A DNA stretch of 64,000 bases from assembly GCA_019828565.1 (NCBI GenBank), contig JAHDYR010000024.1, positions 372,001-436,000 on the forward strand, given 5' to 3'. Below are positions 20,316 through 30,540 of the stretch, one piece after another. The position numbers and the translations under genes are program-made. Below the pieces are notes generated by a model. The model worked only from the letters and a program-made list of their open reading frames with translations, was not told the origin of the DNA and made no database searches. The first letter of the stretch is position 1. Every line of letters starts with the position of its first letter. The DNA is from Carpediemonas membranifera. Taxonomy: Eukaryota; Fornicata.

Positions 20316-22688
20316 TTAAAGTACCAGAAAAAACAGCATGGTGTGTTCGGTGACCAGGTCTTTCATCTTAGCGAAAGCGGCGTCCTGCTCGGCGCCCCAG
20401 GCCACGGGGGACGACTTCCCCGGAGAGCCCTTAAGCAGCCGGTTGAGAGGTGCTGCGGCGTCGGCGAGATGGGGAATGTAATTCGACAAGTAGTTGAACT
20501 TGCCGAGGGATCGACGGAGTTCCGACGTGGTGGTCGGAGGAAAGAGGTCGCGGATGGCCTGGACTCGAGCGGGGGCAACGGATCTGCCCATCTCGTTAAC
20601 GATGAAGCCGCACACCTCAACCTCGGAGAGGCCGAGGGCACACTTGTCGGCCTTCAGTCTGACGTTGGCCGCCAGTAGATGATCGAAGAGATCCGTGATG
20701 GCGCTCTTGAACTCTTCCTCCGTGTGCGAGTAAGTGAAGATATCGTCGACGTAGGCTTTGGAGCTCTTGCAGTCTTCCAACACCTCGTCCATCGCTCTCT
20801 GGAACTTGGCCGGGGCATTCTTGAGCCCGAAGGGGGTACGAAGAAACTCGTAATGACCGCCTGGGATAGTGAAGGCGGTGAGTGAGACGCTGTCGGGGTC
20901 CATACGTTGCTGCCAGTAGCCGCTTCGGAGGTCGAGCGTGCCGAAGAGTGAGCAGCCGCTTGCCTCATGGACGAAGGAGCGGATATCTGGTGTCGGGTAG
21001 CGATCGTCTTCGGTGGCTTCATTCAGAACGTTATACGCGACGCAGAACCTGTCCTCACCGTTCTTCTTCTTCGCCATCACGTGTGGGGATGAGTACGGCG
21101 AGTCACTTGGGCGGATGACTAATTGTTGGAGCATCTTGTCGATTTCAGCGGCGGCGCTGGACGCTTGGGAACCCTTAAGGGGGCGTGGTCTTGCCTTCGG
21201 GAGCCTGTGGTCGCCAGGCTTCAGGGTGATCTTGTGTGGACGCAACTCGCTGCCGTCCTCTGGCAGCTCGCCGAAGAGCTCGCGGCGTTCGTATAGGAAG
21301 CCTTCGAGCCACTTAGTGAGGTCTGGATTGTCATCGTAAGGGATTCGGACCTTCTTCCACTCGTTATCAACATCAATCTCATCTGTGCAGGAGTCGAGAT
21401 ACGGGTGTGGAGGCAGATTGTCGTTGTCGGAGATGGTGGCGGATGACGGGATCAGCAGTCTGTCGTTCATGAGGTAGCCCAACCTTCTGAGGAGGTCGCG
21501 GCCGATCAGGACCTTTCGGCGTTTGGCGCGGATCACCATCAGCAATGCGGTGGCCTGCACGGTCTTGCCATCGATAGACGGGAGAGTGATGTCGACCTTT
21601 GCGGCCTTACCGATGGAGATGACCTCGTCGCCGGCGCCGAAGAGCTCGACTGAGGTGTCGATGAGCTGGTAATTCGGGACCTTCGCTAGTGCGGGCTCCG
21701 AGATGACTGAGACGCAGGCTCCGATATCGAACTTCGTCTTGATTTGGACACCGTTGATCGTGGCCGGGACGTTGATGGGGTCGTTGTCGATCTCAACAGC
21801 CCCCACCTCATAGACGTCACCTTCGTCCTCGGACTCGGCGTCATCTGAGGCGTTGTTGTCGACTTCATGGACGTCGCGCTGGCCGCGCGAGTTGCGAAGC
21901 TTTGAGGAGTCCCTCAGGAACATGTTGCCGGCCCGACGGTCGGACTGCGTACCGCTGGTCTGCTTCTGGTCGTTCTTCCGCGGCTGAGAGGAGCCGGAGG
22001 TGCCCTTGGACTGGTTGTCCTTCTGCCGTGCGAGGAACCTGCATGACTCTGTCGTATGGTTACTGTTCCACCCATGAGACTTGCACCACTTGTTGAAGTG
22101 CTGTGGGATGGCATACTTGTGCTTGTCTTTGAACTGGAGATAGGGATCGCTTGTATGGGGCAGTACTGTCGGCTTTTGCTTGCCAGGGGCGCGACGGCCG
22201 CTGTCTTTCTGGTCGGCGGGTTGGGATGTTACCGCGAACGCCCGCCACGGGACAATAACGCGTTCGTCGTGATCGACGTCGAGGTTCTCGAGGCGAGAAA
22301 GAAGATCGTCGATTGACTCGGCTGGGTCCTCGATGATGTCCTCGTAAAGAGCCTCGGCGTCCTTGCTATAGCCCTTGAGGAAGATCGACCCCAGTAAGCG
22401 CTCGGTCGAGTTGTAGGTTAGTGCCTCGATGTCTGGGACGCATGGATCGTAAGCGTTGAGGATCCTACGTAGCTTGAAGACGGCGAGTCGGTGCTCGACG
22501 GCTGGGCCGAAGAATCTAAGGCCGGATGCCTTGTCGCGCACCATCTTCAGTCTCGATCCCATGTCGAGGGTCGGTAGGAGCGTATAAACGATGTAGGGGA
22601 TGATCGCCTTTGCCTCGGCGCGGAGGTAAGCGTAAACGTCGGGGGAAATCAGCACGCTTTGGCCAGGCGGCCAGGTCGGGCTTCTCAT
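20316..22688 (-). pseudogene. Retroelement gag C-terminus, protease and reverse transcriptase
   Basis: A 790-codon frame. Its first part is gag-like with a C-x2-H...H...C knuckle (W-C-K-S-H-G-W ending T-E-S-C). A retropepsin motif D-I-G-A follows (codons at about 21715-21729), then a Ty3/Gypsy-type RT with L-D-L-R-S-G-Y-W-Q, F-G-L-K-N-A-P-A-K-F-Q and Y-V-D-D-I (20739-20753). It ends shortly after the L-G-K-F-N-Y-L-S-N-Y-I thumb/connection, where RNase H should begin. The missing 3' domains mean it cannot act alone. Confidence 0.65.
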
Positions 22689-23277
22689 CTATGGTGGGCT
22701 CCGGGACCTTGTCAGAGAAATCTGGGAGTGTCATGTCGGTCCCGTCAGGCACGGGGACAGTCGGGGTTGCGGCGCTGAAGAGGTCGGACCATCTGTTGGC
22801 CGCGGGGTCCTTCATGTACGAGGTGATGAATGTCCTGGCCTTCTCAGTGGCCTCCGGGATTGCGCGTTGTATCTCTGCCGAGATTGACTCCTTTGTCAGG
22901 CTGGTGAGGGCCGGGTCCTTGAAGTTTGAAGAGACCCGCACACACTCTGCGTACTGCGCTCGCTTGCAGGCCGCCTCAAAGGCAGCAGCGAAACGCTTGG
23001 CGATTGCATCTGCGGTGGGATTGTGGGATATAGCTTGCGGAGCCTCGTCCGAACGGGCCTGAGCTCGGGCTTCGGCGTCAGACATAATGGAGGTCTGGAG
23101 GCTCTCAAGAGTGGGAAATTTCGCTGTCGGACGCCAATCACGCTTTAACTTCGCGACCGTGTCCGCTGTGAGCGTTTGGATGAAAGAAGTTGGGTTTCTC
23201 TCGTGGATAATTGCAGTGGTGTAATCCGCGAGCGCCTGGATTGCGCTTTCTGGATCATTAGTCGTGAATTGCTTCAT
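22516..23277 (-). pseudogene. Gag N-terminal frame of the retroelement
   Basis: A 253-codon frame, Ala/Thr/Glu-rich and helical, typical of a capsid precursor. The last ~50 codons (after the D-E-K-P-D-L-A-A-W-P stretch) are out of frame relative to the real continuation, which resumes one base later in the pol frame. The change of frame falls near a T3C5 run around 22650. It could be a single-base indel or a +1 programmed shift of the kind used by Ty1 and Ty3. Confidence 0.5.
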
Positions 23278-23319
23278 TTCACCGGTAATATCGATATTGT
23301 GCCGTGTTACGAATGAGTT

Positions 23320-23680
23320 TTATGCAACCAACTCCCGCAGTTTAGGGTCACAAGGGACGGCTGCAAGCAGACGATCGTATCCTCCTCCGTCTCCCCCAAC
23401 AGCCCGCTCCAGAACGAGTCCATTGCGGTGAAAGAGTTCTTTGCGGCGACGAACGCCGTGGAGACGCTCCTTCCACATCTAACGGACAGGGAGATCACCG
23501 TATTCATCGACAAAAGCAACGCCTGCGCCTGGTTGAACAAGCAGGGATCAACGCGAGCCCCGCCGATGATCCAGGACGCTTGTCTCACCCTCTTTTCCCG
23601 CTTGGCCGCCTGCCAGATCACACTGAGAGCCCAGCACGTCAGCGGGCTTACCTTACCTAATCCGAGTAGATCTGGACGTT
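23320..23680 (+). pseudogene. DIRS-type RNase H fragment of another retroelement
   Basis: The plus-strand frame around 23428 reads V-F-I-D-K-S-N-A-C-A-W-L-N-K-Q-G-S-T-R and later A-Q-H-V-S-G-L. This corresponds to the D-N-x-x-x-x-x-x-N-x-Q-G-G-x-R and H-I-P-G blocks of RNase H in DIRS/Ngaro-like reverse transcriptases. No reverse transcriptase precedes it, and the frame decays after about 23680. It is head-to-head with the Gypsy-like remnant. Confidence 0.5.
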
Positions 23681-24060
23681 GCCGTTCCAGATGCAGCGCA
23701 TCACTTCCTGCTCCAGGAAGCGGCCGGCCCCCACACTCAGGCCGACCATCTTACACAATCTCACACACCAGGACTCGCCCTGGTCATCACTGCACGCTTC
23801 GCCAGTGATCTCGCAGGCGGCCGTCAGTAGCTCGGCTGACCAGTTGTGGTACTGCGCGGCCTTGTCTGACTCGGCGTTGGCCTGATCCTTCGAGATTACC
23901 ACGTCGATGATGATGGGCTCGTTGGCGACCCTGCCCGTGGGAGAGCGACGCAGCGGGACATAGACGTAGACGTAAATTTTAACAGCTAGACGTCTTCAAG
24001 GGAGCAGCTGGACCTACAACTATGCCTCGACAACAACAATAATATCTCATGCCACGGCGT
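23681..24060. other. Intergenic, retroelement debris
   Basis: Frames at 23657-23902 (-) and 23679-23885 (+) show no motif. This is the boundary between the repeat-rich left part and the gene-dense right part of the window. Confidence 0.4.
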
Positions 24061-25623
24061 TTACTTCTTGTCCTCAGCGATGTGAGTGATCACAGCCTTG
24101 ACGAACTCATAGAAGGGGCCGACAGTGCGGATCATCAGGCGCTCAGAGGGGCTGTGGGGTGACCGGATCTCTGGGCCGATCGAGACAGCATCCCTGACAC
24201 AAGGGCAGTTGCTCAAAAGAAGCCCACACTCTAAACCGGCGTGAATAGCATACACAGCGGCCTTCTTGCCGACCACATCAACGTGCTTCTTCTCGGCAAC
24301 CTTGAGGAGGTATGAGTCGGCGTTGGCGGGCCAGCCGGGGTACTCATCCTCACGCTCGGGGGCAGCGACGCCAGCAAGGGCGCAGAGGCCGCAGAGCTCG
24401 TTGTAGACGGCGTCGAGCTGGGCTTTGGCGTCAGAGCGGGCGGACCCGGTGAAGACGACCTCCGTCTCCTTGGACTCGGAGATCGTGATGGCGTAGGAGG
24501 TCTGGACGAGGTCTTCGACAGCCTGGCTCATGCGGTAGACGCGGAAGGGGAGCTGAAGGGCAAAGTTGAGGAACTTGGCGGTGGACTCGGCGGACATGGG
24601 AGTCATCTTCTCGGCGTCGACCCAGTCGAGCTTGATCTCGGGGTCGGTCTTGCGGAACTCCTCGCGGATAACGTCGACGAGGGCCTCGACCTTCTTGACG
24701 AACTCGGCCTTGGTGCCGGCGGGGAGCGAGACAGTGGAGACGATCTCGCGAGGCACGGCGTTGTGGGCCTGGCCACCGTTAACGGCGACAACGCGGCCGC
24801 CCTCAGGGAGGCAGGCCTTGAGGATGCGGGCGGACAGCAGCAGGGCGTTGCCGCGGCCGAGGGGGATGTCGACGCCCGTGTGGCCGCCGGTGAGGTTCCA
24901 CAGCTTCATGCCGACGAGCTCGCCCTCGTGGGCCTCGCGGGTGATGGGGAGGTGGAAGTGGTTGACGAAACCGCCAGCGCAGCCGACGCAGATGGCGAGC
25001 TCCTCCTCGGAGTCGAGATTGAGCACGAACACGGACTTGATGAAGCCGTCCTTGAGGGCAGCGGCGCCGAGGAGGCCGACCTCCTCGTCAGAGGTGATCA
25101 GGAGCTCGAGGGGGCCGTGCTTGAGGTCCTTCTCGAGAGCGATGGCGAGGCCGGCGGCAACGGCGATACCGTTGTCAGCACCGAGAGAGGTGTTGGTGGC
25201 GCTCACCCACTTCTCGCCCTCCATGTCGTGGATGCGGGGGACGAGGGGGTCGGTCTTGAAGTTGTGGGTGAAGCCCGACTCGGCGACGCCGACAATGTCG
25301 CTGTGGCCCTGGAGGCCGATGACGGGGACGTTCTCGTAGCCGGGGGTGGCGGGGATGGTGATGCAGACGTTGTCGGCCTCATCGACGCGGCACTCGAGCT
25401 TGTGGTCGGCGGCGAACTTCTTGCAGAACTCGACGACAGCAGTGTGGTGGTAGCTGGGACGGGGGGTCTCAACGAGGCCGAGGAAAATCTCCCAAACGGT
25501 CTGGTTGTAGTCCTTGGACTCCTTGAGCTCGGAGAGCTGCTTGAGGACGTTCTTAGCGGCATCAGTGGTAAGAAGGTTAAGGGACCTGCGTGAGGGACGG
25601 GATCGTGTTTTGGGGACATACAT
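24061..25623 (-). CDS. pepD: Aminoacyl-histidine dipeptidase (PepD, peptidase family M20C)
   Basis: This zinc exopeptidase cleaves dipeptides such as X-His in the cytosol. Family blocks are clear: G-L-Q-G-H-S-D-I-V (first metal ligand), T-S-L-G-A-D-N-G-I (bridging Asp), S-D-E-E-V-G (catalytic Glu pair), G-G-H-T-G-V-D-I, and a C-terminal S-I-G-P-E-I-R-S-P-H-S with the last His ligand. The ATG at 25621-25623 begins a frame with a 12-codon insert (Y-V-P-K-T-R-S-R-P-S-R-R) unlike PepD. Splicing 25586-25621 (36 nt, GTATGT...CTCACGCAG) gives M-S-L-N-L-L-T-T-D-A-A-K, a normal PepD start, 508 residues in all. The intron would split the ATG after its second base. As it is a multiple of three without stops, unspliced RNA would also be translatable. 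The gene is of bacterial type, common in anaerobic protists. Confidence 0.9.
   Translation of the reverse strand: MYVPKTRSRPSRRSLNLLTTDAAKNVLKQLSELKESKDYNQTVWEIFLGLVETPRPSYHHTAVVEFCKKFAADHKLECRVDEADNVCITIPATPGYENVPVIGLQGHSDIVGVAESGFTHNFKTDPLVPRIHDMEGEKWVSATNTSLGADNGIAVAAGLAIALEKDLKHGPLELLITSDEEVGLLGAAALKDGFIKSVFVLNLDSEEELAICVGCAGGFVNHFHLPITREAHEGELVGMKLWNLTGGHTGVDIPLGRGNALLLSARILKACLPEGGRVVAVNGGQAHNAVPREIVSTVSLPAGTKAEFVKKVEALVDVIREEFRKTDPEIKLDWVDAEKMTPMSAESTAKFLNFALQLPFRVYRMSQAVEDLVQTSYAITISESKETEVVFTGSARSDAKAQLDAVYNELCGLCALAGVAAPEREDEYPGWPANADSYLLKVAEKKHVDVVGKKAAVYAIHAGLECGLLLSNCPCVRDAVSIGPEIRSPHSPSERLMIRTVGPFYEFVKAVITHIAEDKK
25586..25621 (-). other. Predicted 36-nt intron splitting the pepD start codon
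   Basis: 5' site GTATGT, 3' end CCTCACGCAG. The 3' motif matches those in the cyclophilin, GDH and BCD1 introns. Removal joins AT to G and places the protein start where PepD proteins normally begin. Confidence 0.65.
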
Positions 25624-26194
25624 GGCTTGTGACCTGTATAAATGAGCATGATGGTACTTGCGTTGCTGTGGAAGCGTGACAGAAGTGTTTCTGACTTCAA
25701 TTGACTCCAGCCCAGGATGATATCGATCCCGAGGCCATACCAAGGATGATCGAGCGGTGCTGACCGCCGACAGACGAGGATCCCGTGGCATCGGTCGGTG
25801 CCGTCATGTTGCTAGCCAATGGATGCACCATGATGGACAATGACAGCAGAAAGGGGGGCATGCGGCAGGGTCTGTACTCAGCACCAGACAGAGACATATG
25901 CTGAGGTCTGCGTGAACAGTAAGCAGCTCCGGCGACTACATGTGTGTATTGTCAGATTTGCACACCACGGACACCCTCGGGCAGTAGCGACACTCATGGA
26001 TGCAATATCAGTATTGATGCCCATAGATGTCGAAGAGACCAAGCCAAGGCATTATTTGAGCATGAAACCCCTGATCATGGTCCAGGAAGATGCAGGAAGG
26101 CCAAGACTGCACAACTCGACACACTCACCCCCCAAAACAATATCAATTACTTTTATTCATCATAGATGCTGTGGATTAGCCCAGTAGACCCAGC
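25624..26194. other. Intergenic, no gene recognised
   Basis: The region between pepD and the coiled-coil gene. Minor plus-strand frames (for example 25840-26187) have no motif. Confidence 0.5.
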
Positions 26195-26614
26195 TCACAG
26201 GGGTGTCGGCCTGTCCGGTGGGTACAGAGACGTCGCCAGCCTCTGCGTCAGGAGGAAAGCGAAGATGGAGGCACATAGCACGCCGAGCGCCACCAGGGTG
26301 ATGTTGGCGGCGGAGTTGAGGCCGTCGCTGAAGCCGTGTGACCGGTTTGCTCTCAGACGGAGCTGCGTGATCTCAGCCTGAAGCTGCTCGAGCTGCGTTT
26401 GCGCCCTGTGAACTTCTCCCTTCGCGTTATCGATGTCTGTCTCCAAATTTTTGATTGTACTCTCGTGCTCGGAGACCTTCTTGCCTCCGTCGTCCAAAAC
26501 ACGCTTCAACTCCGTCCGCATGCGTTGTTCGCGCATCATGCTAACAGCCATCTCATCTTCACCGTTGTCGAGTGCCGTATCAGCAGGAGATTCTTCGCGC
26601 TGAAGCTGTTCCAT
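26195..26614 (-). CDS. Tail-anchored coiled-coil protein, unknown
   Basis: A 139-residue protein. Residues about 22-92 are a heptad-rich coiled coil with acidic and basic alternation. Residues about 102-125 form one hydrophobic segment (N-I-T-L-V-A-L-G-V-L-C-A-S-I-F-A-F-L-L), followed by 14 residues. That is the layout of a C-terminally anchored membrane protein, facing the cytosol, as in SNAREs, golgins or small tethers. It has no SNARE zero-layer or golgin signature that I can defend. A single ATG opens the frame, and the stop is followed within 40 bp by AT-rich sequence. Confidence 0.55.
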   Translation of the reverse strand: MEQLQREESPADTALDNGEDEMAVSMMREQRMRTELKRVLDDGGKKVSEHESTIKNLETDIDNAKGEVHRAQTQLEQLQAEITQLRLRANRSHGFSDGLNSAANITLVALGVLCASIFAFLLTQRLATSLYPPDRPTPL

Positions 26615-26714
26615 GTCGGATTGTTAATCGGGGCGCGCAGCTTTAGCATTGGGACGACAGGGAGTGGACAACAACCATACATCAACGTCAAGTCCGTTTA
26701 TGTATCATGTATCA

Positions 26715-28283
26715 TTACAGCAAGCTCTTCATCATCTCATCCCTGCTCATCGGCCGTGCACTCATCAGGATGTCCGACGGGATGTCCGCAGTCGACGGGG
26801 GCTTGAACACCACGCTCCGACTGGGCGTAGCCGGGGTGGGGGTCTTCGGCATCGGTGTCGTCGGGGCCGAGAGTATATCAGACAACCGGGACGACCCCCT
26901 GCTGTGGGTGGACCCCGGGCGTGGTGACTCGGGCAGCTGGCCCGCCTGGTCGACAACAGCGGCGTACTCGTCGGCCGGGACAACTTCTCTGAGCTCGTGG
27001 AGGGACGCCAGCATCTCCAGCGCCTTCTGCTCCACGGCCCCGAGGACGTTGAGAGCGTTGGCCTCGGTGATCTCGCCACCCGCCAGGTCGTCGCACCCGA
27101 GCTTCGCGATGAGATCTGCGAGGATGACCTTGGTCTCGTTGAACTGGGCGAGGTGCTCCGCTGTGCTCTCGGCGAACCCTGTCTCCGACCGGTGGTACGA
27201 CTCCAGACGGGTCTCCTGCTCGTGCAGCCGGCCGTTCATGGCATCATCCCTCTCGCCCGTGGTGGTCTCTACGTCTGCGAGCATCGCCTTGAGCTTGTTG
27301 AGCTCCTCCTCGAGCGCCTCCGCCTCATTTTGCAGCTCGTTCGTGAAGTTAAATAGCGAGAAGTTCTGATCCTCGGCCTCCACGAACAGCGGCACGAGGT
27401 CCTCGATGTCGTCGATCCCAGTCTCCTCCCGGATGGTCTGGAACGCGTTCTCATAGAAGTCCACGTCATCTGGCCCCTCACTCTCGGCTGTCGGGGAGGC
27501 TGGCTGGGCAATCGCCATCGTCGGCGAGTCCTCCTCCTCGTGTCCCATCAGCACAGTACGTCTGATCTGCTCCCGCTCCATGATGCGGCCTAGCTCGCGG
27601 AACTCGGTCTCGTACGCCTTCGTCTCGAGGTCAAACTGCGTCTTTAGGTTGACGAGCTCAGTCTGGAGGCTCTCCCGTTCCTCGTACAGCTCCCGGCTCC
27701 GGTCCACCGTCTGGTCGATCGTTTTTCGCATGGACTCCCTCTTGGCGAGGAGCTTGGCGTAATTCGTGTCAAACGACCCCCGCTCCTTCCGCAAGTTCTC
27801 AATCGTCTCGCGGTGGGCGCGGTTCTCGGCGAGGGCCTCGTTGTACCTCTGCAGCGCCTGCTCGAGTCTGTTCTCGAGCGTCTTGATCTGGCTTTCGGCT
27901 CTCGCCATCCTCGACATCCCTCCCTTCGTAAGCATAGTCAGCTCGCGCTTCTTGTTGATAAGAGAGGACCGCATCTCCTTGAGCTTGCGACTGAGCTCCT
28001 TCTGACGCTGCTTCTCCTCGTTCATGAGACGTTGCATCTCCTGCTGTTGAGCCTGCAGTTTCTCGATCTTAGTGATGCTCTGCTTGTTGGTAACATCGGT
28101 AACAAAGCGGGTTTCGAGGGCCACTTTGTCCTGGAGGTCACCGTTCTCCTTCTCAAGCCGCGCAAGTGTTTTTTCCTGCTGTCTGAAAGTTCTCCGTGTC
28201 TCCTCAGCATATGCCTTGCGATCTGCTTCAAGAATGGCACATTTCCTGGTTAAATCGAGGTTTTCAGAACTGTTCTCGCTCAT
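26715..28283 (-). CDS. Outer dynein arm docking complex protein (CCDC63/CCDC114/DC2 family)
   Basis: A 522-residue protein, coiled coil for residues about 5-240 and 310-350. Family-specific blocks are visible: E-N-L-R-K-E-R-x-x-F-D in the first coil, and around residues 280-325 the stretch E-T-G-I-D-D-I-E-D-L-V-x-x-F-x-E-A-E-D-Q-N-F-S-L-F-N, which is the hallmark of ODAD1 (CCDC114), CCDC63 and Chlamydomonas DC2. These proteins form the docking complex that places outer dynein arms every 24 nm on axonemal doublets. The C-terminal ~90 residues are disordered and Ser/Pro-rich. A gene of this type implies motile flagella with outer arms. The first ATG of the frame is used. Confidence 0.85.
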   Translation of the reverse strand: MSENSSENLDLTRKCAILEADRKAYAEETRRTFRQQEKTLARLEKENGDLQDKVALETRFVTDVTNKQSITKIEKLQAQQQEMQRLMNEEKQRQKELSRKLKEMRSSLINKKRELTMLTKGGMSRMARAESQIKTLENRLEQALQRYNEALAENRAHRETIENLRKERGSFDTNYAKLLAKRESMRKTIDQTVDRSRELYEERESLQTELVNLKTQFDLETKAYETEFRELGRIMEREQIRRTVLMGHEEEDSPTMAIAQPASPTAESEGPDDVDFYENAFQTIREETGIDDIEDLVPLFVEAEDQNFSLFNFTNELQNEAEALEEELNKLKAMLADVETTTGERDDAMNGRLHEQETRLESYHRSETGFAESTAEHLAQFNETKVILADLIAKLGCDDLAGGEITEANALNVLGAVEQKALEMLASLHELREVVPADEYAAVVDQAGQLPESPRPGSTHSRGSSRLSDILSAPTTPMPKTPTPATPSRSVVFKPPSTADIPSDILMSARPMSRDEMMKSLL

Positions 28284-28686
28284 CCACTCGTCTGTTCTGT
28301 TTTCAAAAATTCGACTCAGCGTTGCAGTCGACCGCAGACCACCATCCTTGGCGTCGGTGCGGTTGGGTCAGCCTGGCGCGATATACCCAGTACAACTAGC
28401 AGAGTCCGACGATTGTCGTCCCCAAACCGCTCTCCAACCGCTGAGGTTGATCAATGGACGCTGGATGGATGGGATCGACACACATCTCACTTGACACAGC
28501 TCGCAATGTTTATACGCAGCACAGTGCACCGACCTGGTCATCCGCACGGTCCAGCAATTTAGTCCAGCCTCACCGCAACTGTGAGGGCACGCTGGTTCTG
28601 GGTTGCATTAGGGTCTGGGACACGGAGCACTATGAGGGAGATGGCCTGGGGCCCCCGATGATGTCAATGACTTATCATGCTCGGAC
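28284..28686. other. Divergent intergenic region
   Basis: 403 bp between the ODA docking gene (-) and the CDC50-like gene (+), presumably holding both promoters. No RNA gene or repeat seen. Confidence 0.5.
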
Positions 28687-29751
28687 TTGCTTTCTCCGAA
28701 AGGGGCGACGCCGACAGAAAACTCAATGAGCGAGCTGGTTGAGAAAGCGCAAAAGATCACCAGCTGGACAACACACAAACTCTTCAACGAAGCACAGTAC
28801 GTCCTTGCAGCGCTCCCCTCGCCGGGAGACGCTGTCATCGCCTCGTTACCCAGAAACCGGTATTTTCAGCCAGTATTGACACCAATTATCGCTGGTTCAT
28901 GCATGTGCCTGTCCTTCCTGGCGCTGGCCATCATCACGGCATTCCTCGCGATCAGCCAGAATAACCGCGTTGCTATTTCCAAGCGGTACGACGACTTAAG
29001 CGCCACATCCCTCACGATGTCCCTCACCAAGGAGATGAAGAACGCCTACCTCTTCTACGAGCTCGAAGACTTCTACCAGAACCACAAGCGCTTCGCCGAC
29101 TCCATCTCTTGGGAGCAGCTCAACACCGGGAGCGACAGCCAGGGCAACCTCGAGGACGCCTGCACCTACACCAAGGTCGTCTGCCGCACACTCAGCGACA
29201 CGTGTGACCCGTGCGGCCTGGTCTACCGCGCCCACTTCAACGACACATTCACCCTGACCAAGGTCGGCGGAAGTACAGTCACACTCGACCCGACCGTCGG
29301 TTGGAAGACTGACCGTGACAACAAGTTCGACGACGCCTTTGAGAAGGGCGACCCAGACCGGGACCGGCTGACGTCTTGGATGCGGGTCTCCGGCCTTGGC
29401 GGCAAGACACTCAAGCCGTACGCCAAGGTCGGTGACCTGGACAAGGGCGACTACACCGTGGCGTTCAATAGCGTCTTCCCGGTCAACTCCTTTAGTGGCC
29501 AGAAGCGGGTCATTCTCATGGAAGTGGGCGACGTAGTGGGGGCCTTTGGTTGGGGCCTGCCACTGCTCAGCGGGGCAGCTGCCGGCCTGCTGCTGGTGTC
29601 TAGTCTAGTCATATGGTCGGTGATCGTTGCAAAGCTCGCGGTCACTCTCGTGCTGAAGGCGATCAACAAGAACAAGGCGGCCAAGGCCGGGGCCGGTCGC
29701 GAGGAGGAAGAGGAGACCACCTATCAGAGCCCTCTTGTCAGCCACATGTAA
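28687..29751 (+). CDS. CDC50/LEM3-family P4-ATPase (flippase) subunit
   Basis: CDC50 proteins are obligatory partners of P4-ATPases that flip phospholipids across eukaryotic membranes. The 354 residues show the two-membrane-span layout: TM1 about 62-88, a large cysteine-containing luminal domain, and TM2 about 290-318. Signature blocks are F-Y-Q-N-H-K-R-F (usually Y-Y-Q-N-H-R-R-Y), C-D-P-C-G-L-V with F-N-D-T-F, S-W-M-R-V-S-G-L (usually W-M-R-T-A), and a late Y-T-V-A-F-N-S-V-F-P-V with F-S-G-Q-K-R (usually N-N-Y-P-V with F-G-G-x-K). Four cysteines precede the F-N-D block, as in the family. Length is normal for the family. The ATG at 28726 (M-S-E-L-V-E) is an alternative start. The catalytic P4-ATPase is not in this window. 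Confidence 0.9.
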   Translation: MLSPKGATPTENSMSELVEKAQKITSWTTHKLFNEAQYVLAALPSPGDAVIASLPRNRYFQPVLTPIIAGSCMCLSFLALAIITAFLAISQNNRVAISKRYDDLSATSLTMSLTKEMKNAYLFYELEDFYQNHKRFADSISWEQLNTGSDSQGNLEDACTYTKVVCRTLSDTCDPCGLVYRAHFNDTFTLTKVGGSTVTLDPTVGWKTDRDNKFDDAFEKGDPDRDRLTSWMRVSGLGGKTLKPYAKVGDLDKGDYTVAFNSVFPVNSFSGQKRVILMEVGDVVGAFGWGLPLLSGAAAGLLLVSSLVIWSVIVAKLAVTLVLKAINKNKAAKAGAGREEEEETTYQSPLVSHM

Positions 29752-30540
29752 TCGATAAATGAGTCTGTTTTTGTCCAATGTTTAGTGGGCGAGCTGGGCG
29801 GGGGTCTTTGCGGTGGTCGCTTAGCCTGCGTGCTTCCAATAATTATCGAAGAAACGAGCGTGGTAACAAATGTGCCACATGTCCTGATGAAGGCCTCTGG
29901 GACGGTATCGCGTATCTTTTAGGTAGGGTAAAGGATTTGCCAGCGATACGTGACAAAGTTGTCCACCGCCCATGGGGGTGACATTGTCGATAATATCCAG
30001 TACGACTCGACTCAGACGGGGTCAAACAGAGGAGGAGAGGAGGATTAGTGCTGTGTTGGGAGAGCGCGGACATGGTGGGAGACTCGCGACTTGCCCCACA
30101 GGCGAGGAGTCACCGAGTGACCACTCCGACTGACTTTCCTGTGTTATGGCCCGGGATTAATGGGACTTCCCTGACTCGGAATGTGCAGTTTATAAAGTTG
30201 TTACCGGATCCTATAGGAATACCACATTAGCAACTCGGAGATCACCCAGGCGTTCATATTCGGGCAACGGCGAGCATCGTTCAGGATGGGCGAGGCAGCG
30301 TCGCTTGTCTCCGACATCTCTGACGGTTTGTGGGTCATCTATGACCCACTGGGGCCATCGTGCCCATAGCTGGACAGACTTGACGTGTTCATATTAACAG
30401 AGAGCCGGCCCGAGTCGGAGTGCCACACGCAATAACCCAGTTCTGATCTGATCTCAATCCAGAGGTTGGGTTGACGTTTCCAAACCGAATTTATGAGAGA
30501 AACCAACCAGACTGCTAGAAATACAACAGAGGCATCTGCA
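29752..30540. other. Intergenic, no gene recognised
   Basis: About 790 bp between convergent genes. No frame with a motif, no tRNA box pair, no repeat. Confidence 0.5.

Larger units (their letters stand above)
20316..23277 (-). mobile_element. Ty3/Gypsy-type retroelement, incomplete
   Basis: A minus-strand gag frame (23277 to about 22660) is followed by a gag-pol frame (about 22690 to 20316) holding a zinc knuckle, an aspartic protease and reverse transcriptase. RNase H and integrase are missing: the frame stops just after the RT connection region. No long terminal repeats are visible on either side. It is a truncated, probably immobile copy. Confidence 0.7.

Noticed and set aside
20285-23300. 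Long terminal repeats for the Gypsy-like element
   Set aside because: No matching sequence on the two sides. The palindrome near 20300 has no counterpart near 23290.
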